Below are positions 36,301 through 48,082 of a stretch of 56,338 nucleotides of DNA, one piece after another. The stretch lies in contig LUCW03001611.1 in the NCBI GenBank assembly GCA_001586965.3, forward strand, positions 1 through 56,338. The letters run 5' to 3'. The notes beneath the pieces were generated by a model. It was not told the origin of the DNA. It ran no database searches and saw nothing but the letters and a program-made list of their open reading frames with translations. The position numbers were made by a program, and so were the translations under genes. Origin of the DNA: Sphaeroforma sirkka (taxonomy: Eukaryota > Opisthokonta > Ichthyosporea > Ichthyophonida). How positions within the stretch are numbered: position 1 is the first letter of the stretch; each line of letters starts with the position of its first letter.

Positions 36301-36673
36301 GTGTATAGTATCTTTAGCAAAAGAACACTTGTCTTCGTTAATCTTAAGTTTAGCATGATTAAGTCGCTTTAAGACTTCTTTGACGAGTTTAGCATGTTCA
36401 TGTGCTGTCTTTGTAAAGATAACTATATCATCTAAATAGACTGATACGTTATACGACAGGTCCGCAAATAGTTCCATCATAACTTGTTGGAAGAAAGAAG
36501 GTAACATGTGTAAGCCTTCAGGTGCACCTTTAAACTGGTACTTCTTACCTTGCCAAGTAAAGGAAAAGTATTTCCTATGAGGCTCATATATCTGTAGTTG
36601 ATGGAATGCAGCTTTTAAGTCTATCTTGGAAAAGATAGTCGCACCCTCCATTTTGCGTAGTATCTCGCTTATC
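33307..36673 (-). pseudogene. pol: A2 pol, 3' part: RT palm, RNase H, methyltransferase-like domain, integrase, chromodomain
   Basis: Continuation of pol after the B2 insertion at 36674-36677 (TTAG). Frames: 36693-35917 (RT from KISEILRKMEG with YLDD, then RNase H), 35757-35488, 35537-34371 (methyltransferase-like domain with ANPPC, integrase zinc finger, first catalytic Asp in VIVDLVKLP), and 34371-33307 (catalytic Glu in GANETRHREL, IGPF module, chromodomain-like end, KRHR tail). The SDNGSEF motif at about 34395-34415 is read in a shifted frame. A short gap near 35490 removes part of the DAF segment's upstream residues compared with A1. RNase H is broken near 35917 by an in-frame stop. Confidence 0.85.
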
Positions 36674-36677
36674 TTAG

Positions 36678-36925
36678 TGTGGTCAGAATACAAGTACTTA
36701 TATTTATTTGATTATTTTAGGTTTATTACAAGTTTTACAGTTTATCAGAATAATCTGATAAACTGGGTTTTAGGGTTTTGCTGGTTTTACAGCACATGAC
36801 TAATGACTCATTTAAGAGTCAGTCATTTTAGGATTACTGTTTATAATTACTAATAAATGAACAACGTCCCCCTCCCTGAGGAGGGAGAACGTTGAGATAC
36901 AGTTATCTCGCGTATACTTACTACA
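36678..36925 (+). repeat. B2 5' LTR
   Basis: 248 bp, TGTGGTCAGAATAC...TTACTACA. It contains a perfect 12-bp hairpin (CAGTTTATCAGA, 4-base loop, TCTGATAAACTG), a second inverted repeat around GACTCATTTAAGAGTC and a third around CTCCCTGAGGAGGGAG. An AATAAA lies at about 36852. Confidence 0.93.
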
Positions 36926-38175
36926 TTTTTAACTTACCATAGAAGTTGTTAGTTTATTAGTAATTACAGAGAAAGCTACAGAATATGAATTAGTCAGTAG
37001 CTGGCACATATTTTTTTGTTATAAGTATAACAATTGAAAGACAATGCGAACAGAGAATGTCGCATCAAAATGAACGATTTAGATTATCCGGTCGTTGGTT
37101 TAACGACGTGTGGACGACGAAGATGAAGAAAGAATCTACTAATACGAGTGAACCCGAAGAGCGAACATTCCAATCAAGCAGAACATTAACTAGGGTCAAC
37201 AAGGAAAGTCTCACGACGATCAAATGACGAAATCAGACAATCAGTCAGATTCCACAGATAAGTAGTCATGTGTGAGTACAGGTAGGAAGGTTGTTTTCAG
37301 TGTGAGACAGGTACAAATCGAATTGCAAGCTAATGAGCTTAAATTGTATTTAAGAAGTTGTTAGAAGAAAGTTCTTTAGGATCCACAGTAGTGTAGTAGA
37401 GATGGGAGATGTACATGGTTAGTACCGACTCGGTTAGTACGATGACGCAATGAATCAGCGGCATACTAGATTATTTTACAAAAATTTTCAGATGGGATAT
37501 TAGGAAGCATACAGAGACACAAGTAAGCACCTGTGAGTTATTAGGAGCATATAAGGGTGGGGGCGCACATAACACGAACGATGCAAGTAAATACAAGGTT
37601 AAATTGTGAAAATGATATGCGAACACACTCAAATCACTAGAACTTCCAGATAAATCAGGTCAACGGAGAGGATCAACAGTATGCACAGAAGGTGTGGTTG
37701 ACGGCAGCTTAGTTTAGGAGTGCAATAACCAGCAATCGTTCTTAGATCAAGAAGTATATTCCAACAACCGCAACAGCACATGACAAGGACATCACGGGTA
37801 AGAAGAGTAAAAGAGGAGCGATGAGGGAAGTTCCCAACAGGGTCCTGCGAATAGGCCGTCATTAGGCCGGAGTAAGAGCTGGCGAGGAGTAGAACAAGAA
37901 GTGGCTCCGACTAATGAGGCACTCAACCATATGTTATTGTGGGATGAAGAGTAAGACAGCTGGTAGTGTTAGAGTATATAGACTATCCACACTACTTATG
38001 TTAGTGTAGGAAATATAACAGTCACGAGGGAACCCACGAGTTCCTCGGAGATCGATGTCGAGACGTTATGTGTTTGAAGGATGAAATTTAATAGAAAATG
38101 GATATTTATATTCAGTACTCTATCAGTTCATTCGCACACATTTCTAGTTCTCCATTGACAAACAACTCACCAACC
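36926..38175 (+). other. B2 5' leader (about 1.25 kb, non-coding)
   Basis: No convincing gene. After the LTR it begins TTTTTAACTTACCATAG, with no TGG that would mark a standard tRNA primer-binding site. Presumably carries packaging signals. Confidence 0.6.
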
Positions 38176-40409
38176 ATGTCCTACCCCCGCCAAAGTCGTA
38201 GACAGCAACTCTTGAATCCTGAGCGCCGCAAGGAAGATGATATCGACCGACGTGGAACTAAACGTCGTCAGTCCCATACGGAACGCTCCGCTCTGCACTC
38301 AGGTCAGGCTCTGGAGGGGCAACAACAGACACATCTTGGGGCTCCACACATTATTTCCGCGGACGACAAGCAGCCACCAACAGCAAACAAAAATGGACCT
38401 GCACAATCTGACGAGGATGTCATATTCGAGGGGGAGACCAAGGAAGTACCCGACCTGCGTGCGGACAGTAGTCAGTCTTTTATTGGTGAACAGGTAGCCA
38501 GTGAAGGGCTGTCCCCTCGTTCGTCTCGGGATACTCCAGGGGCCTTATTTCCCAATAATGACCCACCACGCCTCCCACCTAACAAGCGGAAGCGTCACCG
38601 GAACCGTACCAACAACAAGGAAACGGCACGGGAACAATCGTCAGCTCAGAAACTCACGGAGCTGATGACACAACAGCAGTCTCTCTTTGAAAAATACGAA
38701 CAGAGGTTACAGCGCATAAACGCCGGACGAACTACAAAAGGGCCGGCCGCTAAGGAGAGTTCTTCTGACGCACACGAACGGGTACAGGCAGTACCAGAGG
38801 ACGAAGACAACCCTACCTTCCGAATTCAAGGCTGTGAGCGTCCGTTTTATGGACTCGGGTACAAATCACCAGGGTCAGAGGACATTTCAACCGAGGAGGA
38901 TGATACTCTGTCTGCCAGTGAGAACACACCAACTTTTCGAGAGTTCGCACATGAACAAGTATTAGCCAGACAGAATCCTCAAGGTAAGCAGGCGGTGAAG
39001 AAGAATAGACAGGACCGATTAAGTACGAACCTGCGCCAACAACAGCAACGTCAGTGGGGCGAGAAAGAAGCGCCCAGTGAATATGTACAGACACCTGAAC
39101 GACAAGAGAAGGAGACAACAGTGCCTCCGCCCACACCGGCTAGTATCGAGAAAAGGCGACAGGCGCTACACGCACGGATACTACATTTAAGTGACGAGCT
39201 ATGCCAAGCAATCGAGGAGAATAACACGGCTCGAGCTGAAGCTCTTCGGGGCGTGATTGAGACACTTCGAGCTACATTAGAGTCCCGACCGGTAGAGAAG
39301 CGTCCCGTACTTTCACCACGTACGTGGCCTGATTGGCCGTCGAACAGATACTACCTACATGATATTATGGAACGGGACACAAGAGGGGCTCTCCTCGAGG
39401 CGTTCAAGAACGCACAAATCGCAGGGCTGGACGAGAGTTGGAACCTTACATGGTTTCATAAGGTACCATCTTACTTCAAGGCGGAGAAGTCAACGCTGGA
39501 CTACATCCGCGACAACTCTGAACGGTTGAAGACATGCACACCTCAGCTACAGATCGAACAGATCTGTTCGCACGAAACACAAGCCACTGTCGATCCGCGT
39601 TTCGCAAGTTAGCCAAGGGCCAAAGTCGGAACATGCACACTCCTCTTATGGAACAAATGACACAGCTCATGGAGAACCACAGGAGGGCACGTGAACGGTG
39701 CCAGACAGATGCCGACTTCCAACAGAATTTAGTGAACCACTGCATTGTACAACTGTTAGAAGAAGCTCTCAACGGCCGTACGTATGAACGTACTCTACAG
39801 TTGCATCCCAAATGGCAACTGATGGAGACACACAAGCTTATACAGCTGTTGAGCCCTGACATTCAGGATGCACAGCAACGTACGACAGCACGTTTCCAGG
39901 GTCGTAACAACCGCGAGGCCCGACGACCAATGGAAGTCGCGACCACACCAATAGCCGCCCCAACCTACAGACGGGTAGACGACAAACGCAGAATTGGACT
40001 CAACGGCCCCAACCTACGGTACCAACGGGCCAGGCACAGGCGCCACCAGGTGGTAGGCACATCCCACGGTGTCATCATTTCAGGGCGTCGCAAGCGGTGA
40101 GCGCAGAGGGTCGGGCAAGGCTATACGACAACAACCGTCCTTTGAGGGACGTACAATCGGTACACAGACCGTCCACAACGTCAACCGCAGGACAGGGGGC
40201 AGAATACATCCCAGACTAGAGACGTAGTTACAATACGTCCGACGCCTCAAGTACAGGTGAATGCGATTACACAGGACGAAGACTTGGCTCCACCATCGGA
40301 AGCTACAGAGATTCATATCAACACGATCCTTTACGAAGACTTCGAGCACATGACGTCAACACCAAACCACACCTATGAGACGTGGGAGTCGGTAGCCGAT
40401 CATGCATGA
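38176..40409 (+). CDS. gag: B2 gag
   Basis: I chose the ATG at 38176 (MSYPRQSRRQQLL) because an Arg-rich start parallels B1 gag; an upstream in-frame ATG at 38098 adds 26 less basic residues. The disordered, Gln/Glu/Arg-rich N-half is followed by a helical segment (HLSDELCQAIEENNTARAEA) and capsid landmarks shared with B1: RTWPDWPSNRYYL, GLDESW and EQICSHETQATVDP. One missing base at about 39607 shifts the frame, and others near 40000-40100 separate the C-terminus, which ends TYETWESVADHA and the TGA at 40407-40409. The zinc knuckle is poorly preserved (HIPRCHHF only). The stop is in frame with pol. Confidence 0.85.
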
Positions 40410-43400
40410 GAGGTGAGGGTGTCTGAGTCGGATAGGAGCTTCATATTTGTTACCACGATTGGAGCAGTGATGGCAATACAAGACCCATTGCTGACGTCAG
40501 ACAACCGAGTCTATATTCAAGTACAAATCAACGGACGTACGTTCAAAGCCTTGATAGACACGGGAGCAAATAGAAGTTGTATCTCACAGACATCCGCAGA
40601 CCTCCTTGGCCGACCAATAACTCCGGCACCACCTGGGTCATTTATATATTTAGCTGACAAGGCGGTGCGAACTCCTCGACTGGGGACGACGGAAGTGGTA
40701 CCTATAAGGTACGGTACCAGAATTATCGACGGTTCATTAGAATTGATGAACTTGCCGACGGGTATAGATGTTATAGTGGGGCAAGATATGTTGAAAGGCT
40801 TGGGCCTATACATAGGCGGTATCCAATCGCCACTTGCACCAATAGACCCCACAGAACTAGAAGAGCTCCTCGAACCCATACCACGCCGACAAGCACCTAA
40901 CACGACGGAACCCGTCGATGTACGCGAACGGTTGGCACAGGATTTGGAAGCCAATGCGAAAATTGCCGACAACGCGCGCTGTCGTCTGGAAGGGAGTGAG
41001 GTAACCATCCCAGTAACCCATGAACAAGCGTTGCAGATGCGGCGATCGGCGCGTAACTTCGTATCCGATCGATGGCTCCCCTATGTGGATGAACAAGTGA
41101 AGAAGTGGTTGACGGATTTGGTGATCACGAAACGAACGACACCAACGACTGTTAATCTTCCTCTCCTTGCGGTACCGACATTCGATGCGGAAGGCAACGT
41201 CAAGAAGGTACGCGTGTGTTTAGACATGCGTGCCGTTAACGCGCTTATTCCTGGTGACCAGTTCCTGATCCCCAAGGTCAACGAACTCATATCTCGCCTC
41301 AAGAGTAAGAAGTACTACACGACGCTGGACATATCGGCTGCATACCACAGGCTGCCCATCCATCCAGACTCACAATACTTATTTAGTTTTACACACGAAC
41401 GTTATCAGTACTCGTTCACATCAGCACCGTTCGGTCTTCATGTACTCACGCAGCAGTTCCAACGTACCTTGAGTACAATACTTGATGGCTTACCGGTTCA
41501 CCACTATATCGATGACATAGTTATCGCCAGTGACGGTTATGACGAACACGTTAGGACGGTGCAGAAGGTGATACAACGCTTAACATACCACGGTTTTAAG
41601 CTTAACCCTGCCAAGTGCCACTTCGCTATCTCCGAAGTCATGATCCTAGGGAAGAAAGTATCGGCACAAGGCATTGACATTGACCATGAAAAGCAGGCCA
41701 AGCTGATCGACTGGCCCACACCACTACGGTACAAAGATAGAGCCTCGGAGTTGGGTTTAGCAAATTACCTCCACGAACATCTGCCTAATTTCGCGAACAC
41801 GGTTGCACCCTTGCGCGAATTTTGCAAACTCAAACCAAAGGAGTTGATAGGTGATCGTTGGGAGGAGAGACATGCACAGGCGTGGCAGGCAATGAAGGAC
41901 ACAGTGGTGAATGCTGTGGCGTTACACTTTCCGGTCGACGGCATTCCTCTGAACTTGGAAACCGACGCTAGCGATTACGGTTTAGGGGAGCGCTATTCCA
42001 ATGGGTCAACGGTAAGAAACATTACTTAATGTTCTTTAGCAAGACTCTGAACCATGCGCAACAGAACTACGCCACACCTATGAAGGAGTTACTGGCATTG
42101 GTATATGGACTGACACATTTCAGGGAATACTTGGATGGGCAACGGTTTGCGGTCTTCACGGACCACAAGGCCCTTGTGTATATGAACACACAGCTCAAGC
42201 TTAATCCGATGCTTCAGAGATGGCATCATATCATCGCGCCATTCAACTTTACCATATCGCATATACCAGGAGAGACAAATGTGCTCCCGGACATGTTAAG
42301 TAGAGTACACGAGGGGACAGCGGAGCAGGACGAACTCGAAATAATGTATACAGACGGCTGGCAGTTATTCCCTAGTTACTTTGAACAAGCGCAACAACAC
42401 TTTGGACCGAATGACATAGATGTATTTGCGGACCCAACCAACGCTCAGCTTCCTCGGTTCTGGACGAAGGATGATGGGGAAGGAGCGTTTGCCCACGACT
42501 GGTCGATAGTCGATGGATGGATGAACCCGCCTTGGGAACAGATACACAGGATGTTACGCAAGATACGAGCCGACGGCGTACGGGCCACAGTATGTCTACC
42601 ATGGGTACCAAGAGCACCATGGTTCGACCTGTTCAAGCAGTTATTGCAGACAGAACCGGTGCTGGTACCACGGACACCACACACGTTCCTCAAGTACGCT
42701 AAGTACGCATGTGGGGAAGACACCATGGGGTCATACCGTAGTAGCACGGGTGGGTCCTCCCAATGGATTCAAACTGGACCCGCTGTTTTCACAGCGACTT
42801 GGTTTTGCAGAACCAAAGCATACAAAATATGTCATGTGCTTAGACACAGCGCGACAAATCTCAGTGGCACTGGCAGATGCAGAGGGTCAACCGGCGTTTG
42901 CACAAGCGAGTCCGGCGGAGAAACAGCGTCGTACGCAACTCACGCAAGCGCAACACGAACAAGGACATCATGGGGCGGCGGACACAGTCCAACAACTTCG
43001 TCAGAACGGTCACGTTTGGCCAGGGGCACTTGAGTTAGCCACAGAAGTTAAGCGGCAATGTGGCACATGTTTGGGACAGGACACACTTCGTAAAGGTTTC
43101 CACCCGATGATTAGCATCGATGCACGCTACCCGTGGGACCATATTCAAGTGGACTACATCCCGATGCCACTGGAGTCCAGACGCAAGAACAAATATATTC
43201 TTCACGTCTTAGACATCGCCACAGGCTATTCTATCCTTCGAGCCACACCGGACAAGACAAAGGAAACCACGACACAGACACTCATAGAGATTTTTTTGGC
43301 GAACATGGCTTCCCCGTAAAATCCAAACAGACATGGGGAAGGAGTTCACCAACAAGTTAGTGGAGCTTCTGGTCCAGGAAGTGGGGATGCTACATAAGGT

Positions 43401-44208
43401 GTCTCCACCATATCGACCCCAAGTGCCGGGCGCGGCAGAACGACGTCACAAGGAGATTACACGTTCTATTCGACAATGCTGTGAGGCAGTTCCCCTTCGA
43501 TGGGACGAACGCCTTCCGTTTACGATGCTATACCAGAACCTTCGGATATCCCGTCGCCATAAGTTTGCACCGTTTAGCGTGTACTTTGGCCGCCGCCATG
43601 TTCCGTTCGCCGATTTCACGGACGAGTTACCGGATTCTCAGCCGATGACGAATGACACCTGGGCACAACGATTAGACCAGTTACAGGACACTATATTGCC
43701 GACCCTCCACCACATTACCAAGAAGTATACAGGCAAGCTTACGACGACATTTGACCGCCTGCATGCTCACGACTTGGTACATTTCGACGAAGGAGATGTG
43801 GTCATGGTACGATCAGAAGGCCGAACAACGAAGGCTATGCGGCCATTGTTTGGACCATATGTAGTCAAAGCTAGACACGGCCAACGCTACGAGTTAGCGA
43901 ACAAGGATGGTTCCGCCCCACCAGAATTCAAGACCAAACCGGTACGGGTGGAACTCCTCCGTTTAGTGCATAGACGCACAGACCCACCAATTAACGAAGA
44001 CTTATGGACCGAAGGAGGGGTTGAGTTTCGCCATATTATCACACATCGTACGAATGATGAGACGGGGAAATTAGAATACCTGGTGAGATGGCGAGAAGGC
44101 GAACCAACGTGGGAAACAGCAGAAGCTTTTGATGATGCCAACGATATCGCGGCCTACCACAAAGCTTCGCAGACACGGACACGTAAGCGCCAACGTGCAC
44201 AGTTCTAA
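40410..44208 (+). CDS. pol: B2 pol: protease, RT, RNase H, methyltransferase-like domain, integrase, chromodomain
   Basis: Opens directly after the gag TGA in the same frame (EVRVSESDR). The protease has DTGANRSCI. RT YIDD is at 41505-41516. RNase H is at about 41960-42310 (ETDASDYGLG, FFSKTLNHAQQNY, SHIPGETNVLPD). The methyltransferase-like domain is at 42419-42760 with NPPW at 42524-42535. The integrase zinc finger is QHEQGHH...CGTC; the core has QVDYIP, a TDMGKEF motif spanning a frame break, and a catalytic Glu in GAAERRHKEI; then LFGPYVV and a canonical chromodomain to 44208. Frame breaks lie in G runs at about 41990 and 42717 and in T and C runs at about 43293 and 43315. All catalytic positions are present. 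Confidence 0.92.
42419..42760 (+). other. B2 DIRS-methyltransferase-like domain in pol
   Basis: Motif order IDVFADPTNAQLPRF, a GAFAHDW segment, WMNPPWEQIHRMLRKI, ATVCLPWVPRAPWFDL. The NPPW tetrapeptide is canonical for N6-adenine methyltransferase motif IV, and the flanking LIxxxLxKI and PWxxxxPWF pattern follows the Dam-like domain reported for DIRS elements. The equivalent lies at about 24400-24734 in B1. Confidence 0.6.
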
Positions 44209-44229
44209 TACTTTATCTTCAATATAACT

Positions 44230-44556
44230 TTGTTCTCGGATATCGAGCTCAAGCTCTGAAGCATAAACCAGCAACTCTAGCTCCCGAGTATAAACCAGCC
44301 ACTCGAGCTCTTGAGTATAAAAAAAGCAGCGACTCTAGCTCCCGAGTATAAACCAGCAACTCTAGCTCCCGAGTATAAACCAGGCACTCGAGCTCTTGAG
44401 TATATAAAAAAGCAGCGACTCTAGCTCCCGAGTATAAACCAGCCACTCGAGCTCGCGAGAATAAACGGTTAGCACTCGAGCTCGCGAGAGGAAAATCGTC
44501 AGCGGCTCAAGCTCGCGAGGTTAAATGAGCCACTCTTGCTTCGGAGTATAACACAG
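44230..44556 (+). repeat. B2 3' UTR tandem array 1
   Basis: About eleven imperfect units of 27-31 bp with core AGCTCCCGAGTATAAACCAG. The variable bases within AGCTC(CC/TT/GC)GAG keep a short palindrome (CTCGAGCTC...GAG). Many units contain TATAAA. It begins about 20 bases after the pol stop. Confidence 0.9.
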
Positions 44557-44755
44557 CGAAATCAATCAAACAACTCCTTGGGCATTGTTTTGAAACAGCG
44601 GGTTAATGGTTTGCACGGTTTCTGCCACTGGCAGTTTTTCTCCGACACAAATACAGTCCTATATTGTACTTGCCAAACTCCTATATGCTGACACAGATGA
44701 ACAGTAGCTTCAAGAATTCAAACACGACGGGTCGCTCGAGACGTACACATCGGGT

Positions 44756-44890
44756 CCTCTAGCTCTCTGAGGTAAAATGCCAGCACAATGCTCTAGCTCT
44801 CTGAGGATAAATGCCAGCACAATGCTCTAGCTCTCGAGGATAAATGCCAGCACAATGCTCTAGCTCTCGAGGATAATGCCAGCACATAAG
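44756..44890 (+). repeat. B2 3' UTR tandem array 2
   Basis: About four units of about 33 bp, core CTAGCTCTCGAGGATAAATG followed by CCAGCACAATG. Also centred on a short palindromic AGCTCTCGAG. 44557-44755, between the arrays, is unique non-coding sequence. Confidence 0.9.
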
Positions 44891-44944
44891 GTACTATGCT
44901 ATTCTTATCATCTCTGAAACTGGCACACTGCTTTGTTCAGTGCT

Positions 44945-44959
44945 TCAGTTTGGGGGGGT
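44945..44959 (+). promoter_or_regulatory. B2 polypurine tract
   Basis: CAGTTTGGGGGGGT immediately precedes the 3' LTR start TGTGGTCAG, as expected for plus-strand priming. Confidence 0.7.
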
Positions 44960-45205
44960 TGTGGTCAGAATACAAGTACTTATATTTATTTGATTATTTT
45001 AGGTTTATTACAAGTTTTACAGTTTATCAGAATAGTCTGATAAACTGGGTTTTAGGGTTTTGCTGGTTTTACAGCACATGACTAATGACTCATTTAAGAG
45101 TCAGTCATTTTAGAATTACTGTTTATAATTACTAATAAATGAACAACGTCCCCTCCCTGAGGAGGAGAACGTTGAGATACAGTTATCTCGCGTATACTTA
45201 CTACA
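44960..45205 (+). repeat. B2 3' LTR
   Basis: 246-bp near-identical copy of 36678-36925, with the same three hairpins (one loop substitution). Followed by the target duplication TTAG. Confidence 0.93.
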
Positions 45206-46041
45206 TTAGTAAGGGAAAAAAATATGTTGCGGAATTAGTTTGTTGATTGGCGACAGGTCTAGTACTACTCTTGTTTTACTAAACGTTCCATCAGATTTAT
45301 ATTGATCGACCGCTAAGAGAGCTAAGTTAACTGGGGTTGCATCATAATTGATTTCAATTAGACCCTGTTTTAACCAATCTTCGATTTGGGTTTTGACTAC
45401 GTCTTTGTGTCTCCAACTCACGTAGTTATGTGAAGGACACTTTAACTTAGAGAAGTCGACGTTTGTTAAGTCAAGTCTAACGTACCCATTAGAGAACTTA
45501 AACATACACCAGTCAGTTATTGCAATCTTCCTGTTTTGTATAATTAAGTCCATAATTATATCGGTGAAGTGCGGAATCATATCCTTTGCTTCACCTTCCG
45601 GAGGTTTAGGTATCTTTAACATATTATCATCTGACCGATCTTTATTCGGGTCTAGCCCATTAGGCAGACCAGTGAGTGTTATACCTAAACTGAGAAGATC
45701 AGTCATACCTATAGTTAAATCGTATTTCTGAGACATGTCAGTAACGATTAGGTGAGTCTTCACTTCTTTTCTATCTGACAGCATTATGTGTGCATAGTCA
45801 ATGGCTTGTTCGCAAGTAGTAACTTTGCCATTTCCCAAGATTAAATCAGTTGTTTCGTTATGGACAGCCATATCTGTAGCGTAGGCTACTCGGCGTGAGA
45901 TAGCAGAGACTTCAGCCCCTGGATCAAATAGTGCCATAACTTTTTTTCTCCATTTACGAAAACTGTTTGAAAGATACGTTCATCTCCTTTGGTATAGATT
46001 TTATTGAACATTTTCTCATAATCTTGCTCTAGTGCGCACAT
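45206..46041 (-). pseudogene. pol: A2 pol, 5' part: protease and RT fingers
   Basis: The pol ATG at 46041 lies five codons after the gag TGA (46051-46053) in frame. Contains DPGA, residues ISRRV and DRKEV, and RT to SPINKLIPQH, where B2 interrupts it. An A7 run (A5 in the intact copy) breaks the frame before the protease. Continues at 36673 after B2. Confidence 0.88.
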
Positions 46042-46050
46042 ATGGTACTG

Positions 46051-47406
46051 TCAGTGCTTAACTTGGACGTCCGGTAAGTCCTTGCAATCCTCTTTGTGCC
46101 AACCGTTAGTACCCTTGCAAGTAGTACACTCTTTCATATAGTGTCCAAAATCTGGCTTGCCTGGTGCACACTTAACAGGGTCGTGTCTACCATTCCACTT
46201 GCCATTACGTTTTGTGAGGTTGTAACCACACTTCTTGCAAGGCGCTCTCACCTTCTTATCACCTTTCGGTTCGGTAGAAGTAGAGCCAGTACCCCTCCAG
46301 TAGTAGTGCGAGGTTTCTTAGTACTACGTGCAGAATTAGTCTCTACTGCGTTTCGCTTAGTGGGCTGGGTGTAGCTCGTGGTACTAAGTACTCTAGTAGA
46401 GGAATTGGTATGCTTGTGTACTATCTTCTCAAAGACAGACCAAGGCATAGATCGCAAATCACCATAGGCGATGATGTCATCATTGACTTTCTTAAAAGAG
46501 GTTAGCTCCCAGAGTCTCCATCATCTGACAAATTAATAAATATTCGCCAGTATAGGTACGACCACCCATCCAAGTATTCATATGTGTCATATGAGCTAGA
46601 GCACCTCGAATAGTGGTATCGTTCGCAAAGAACTTGCGAGACTCTAGAAGTTCACGGTCACGTGCATCTTCAAAAAAAGGTGTTAAGTATATTATCACGC
46701 AACTGGTGCCAGGGTAGGGCTTTCCAGTTGGGCTCATGAGCCTTCAAGATAGTTCGCCATTCACCTGGCTCACAGAAATGAATAAAGACATTCATCATCT
46801 GCTTATCCCTGAGGCTGGCAGACTCCTTAAGTTGGTCGAAGGCCTTCAGTGTCTCCACTGTACTCTCATTAGTAGAGAAATCGACCTCAGCCTGCGCGTT
46901 ACCTAGCTGCTTTATAAAGCTTGGTTCTAAGTGTTCACGAGGCTCATGCTCAGTGCTACGGGCTGCTAGTGCCAAGATGGTGTCTATTTCCTTTCTCTTG
47001 TTATCGATTAGATAGCGAATGTTATCCGCTTTCCTATCGTCAAGGTCAGAGTCATTCAATAGACGGTCCTCAAGGACTTGCATACCAGAGCGTAATAGCC
47101 TGAGACGAGTATGTCTGGTTCTCACTTCCTCATCCTCAGGATTAGAGCGGGAACTCTCTAACGAGGTACTGGTGTAGCGATTGCCAAAATCGTGATTACC
47201 AGGGTTAGTTGGCAAATGAGGGTCGATATTACGAGGATGGTAAGCCTCATCGAGTTCCATACGATCATATCCTCTGACAGGGTTAGGTTTGTCAAGAGGA
47301 TGGTCAATGGTAGCATCAGAGCTATCGAGATTAAATTTTGAAATATTTTTCTCTCGCCAGTGGTAACTGGCTTAGTGGTAAACATACTGGCTGGTAAACC
47401 AGTAGG
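46051..47406 (-). pseudogene. gag: A2 gag, 3' half (capsid-like and nucleocapsid)
   Basis: Frames 47385-47158, 47260-46670, 46737-46492, 46457-46248 and 46251-46051 together give the same protein as the arm 1 fragment 13026-14385: MFTTKPVTTGE start of the segment, DDRKADNIRYL helix, LPWHQLRDNIL and two zinc-binding patterns. Breaks are at A, T, or G/C runs (for example the C4 run after AGTAC at 46290, where the in-frame copy has five). The 5' end is cut at 47406 by the A3 LTR; the N-terminal half lies at 54941-55627. Confidence 0.85.
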
Positions 47407-48003
47407 TGTAGAAATACGGCCTCCGGTCAGTCTAAAATATCAAGATCAATTGAGATAATACATTGGTTTTTATTTGTATTTTAAATAATTTAGTACAAGC
47501 TCTTTTTCCAATATTTCTAAAGTGTTCTAAATTCACTTTGATGGCTCCAATAGCCTGAGTATTTGGTATGACTCATCTACTTGGACCTATTTGAGACATT
47601 AGTAGATGTAGGATATTATAAACTAAATTTTATAATCTCCGAACTACTACTTATAGATTTTGGTCCTCCCGCCAATCTCCAAAATCCAATAAGTCTTTTT
47701 TTTTTTTTTTAACTTTTCTTCAGATGGAACTTTATTTATATCAGCTAATGTATTAACGTGACTTACGTTATTATGTCTATTTACAAATTAGGCAAGTGGT
47801 CATGAACACTTAGTACTTCTAGTGAAAATTATTCAATAAAGAACAGCTAGAGGTACGCCCTGTGTGATCGAGGATATTTAGGCTCTTAATAAGAGGCAGT
47901 CCCGATCATTCTTACACAAGCTACCACTGCTAAATCCTAACTGACTAAATTGTATTTTAGTTTAATATAGTTTGAAACCTAGTAATTTCCATCGAAGTTT
48001 ACA
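47407..48003 (+). repeat. Family A LTR (5' LTR of A3)
   Basis: 597 bp, TGTAGAAATACGG...CGAAGTTTACA. AATAAA at 47835-47840 in TTCAATAAAGAACAG is a candidate polyadenylation signal. Long A/T run at about 47697-47711. Confidence 0.95.
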
Positions 48004-48082
48004 TATTTTTCAGTTATTTAGTAGTTACAGTAGTGTACTGCTTCTAGACTGTCTGACATCGATTTACTATCCAGCAAATACT

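Larger units (their letters stand above)
36678..45205 (+). mobile_element. B2: family B chromovirus inserted in A2 pol
   Basis: LTRs at 36678-36925 and 44960-45205 are nearly identical (two substitutions and two homopolymer changes seen). They are flanked by TTAG at 36674-36677 and 45206-45209. Contains leader, gag, in-frame stop, pol, a 3' UTR with arrays and a polypurine tract. Total 8.5 kb, plus strand. About five single-base homopolymer changes would account for all frame breaks seen in pol and gag, so it may be intact in the organism. Confidence 0.92.

Noticed and set aside
41990..43320. Programmed ribosomal frameshifts within B2 pol
   Set aside because: The breaks are at different places from those in B1, always in homopolymers, and interrupt conserved domains; indel error or mutation is more likely.
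44230..44890. Direct repeats with near-constant spacing resembling a CRISPR array
   Set aside because: Units are imperfect throughout with no repeat/unique-spacer alternation, lie in a retrotransposon 3' UTR, and the context is eukaryotic.
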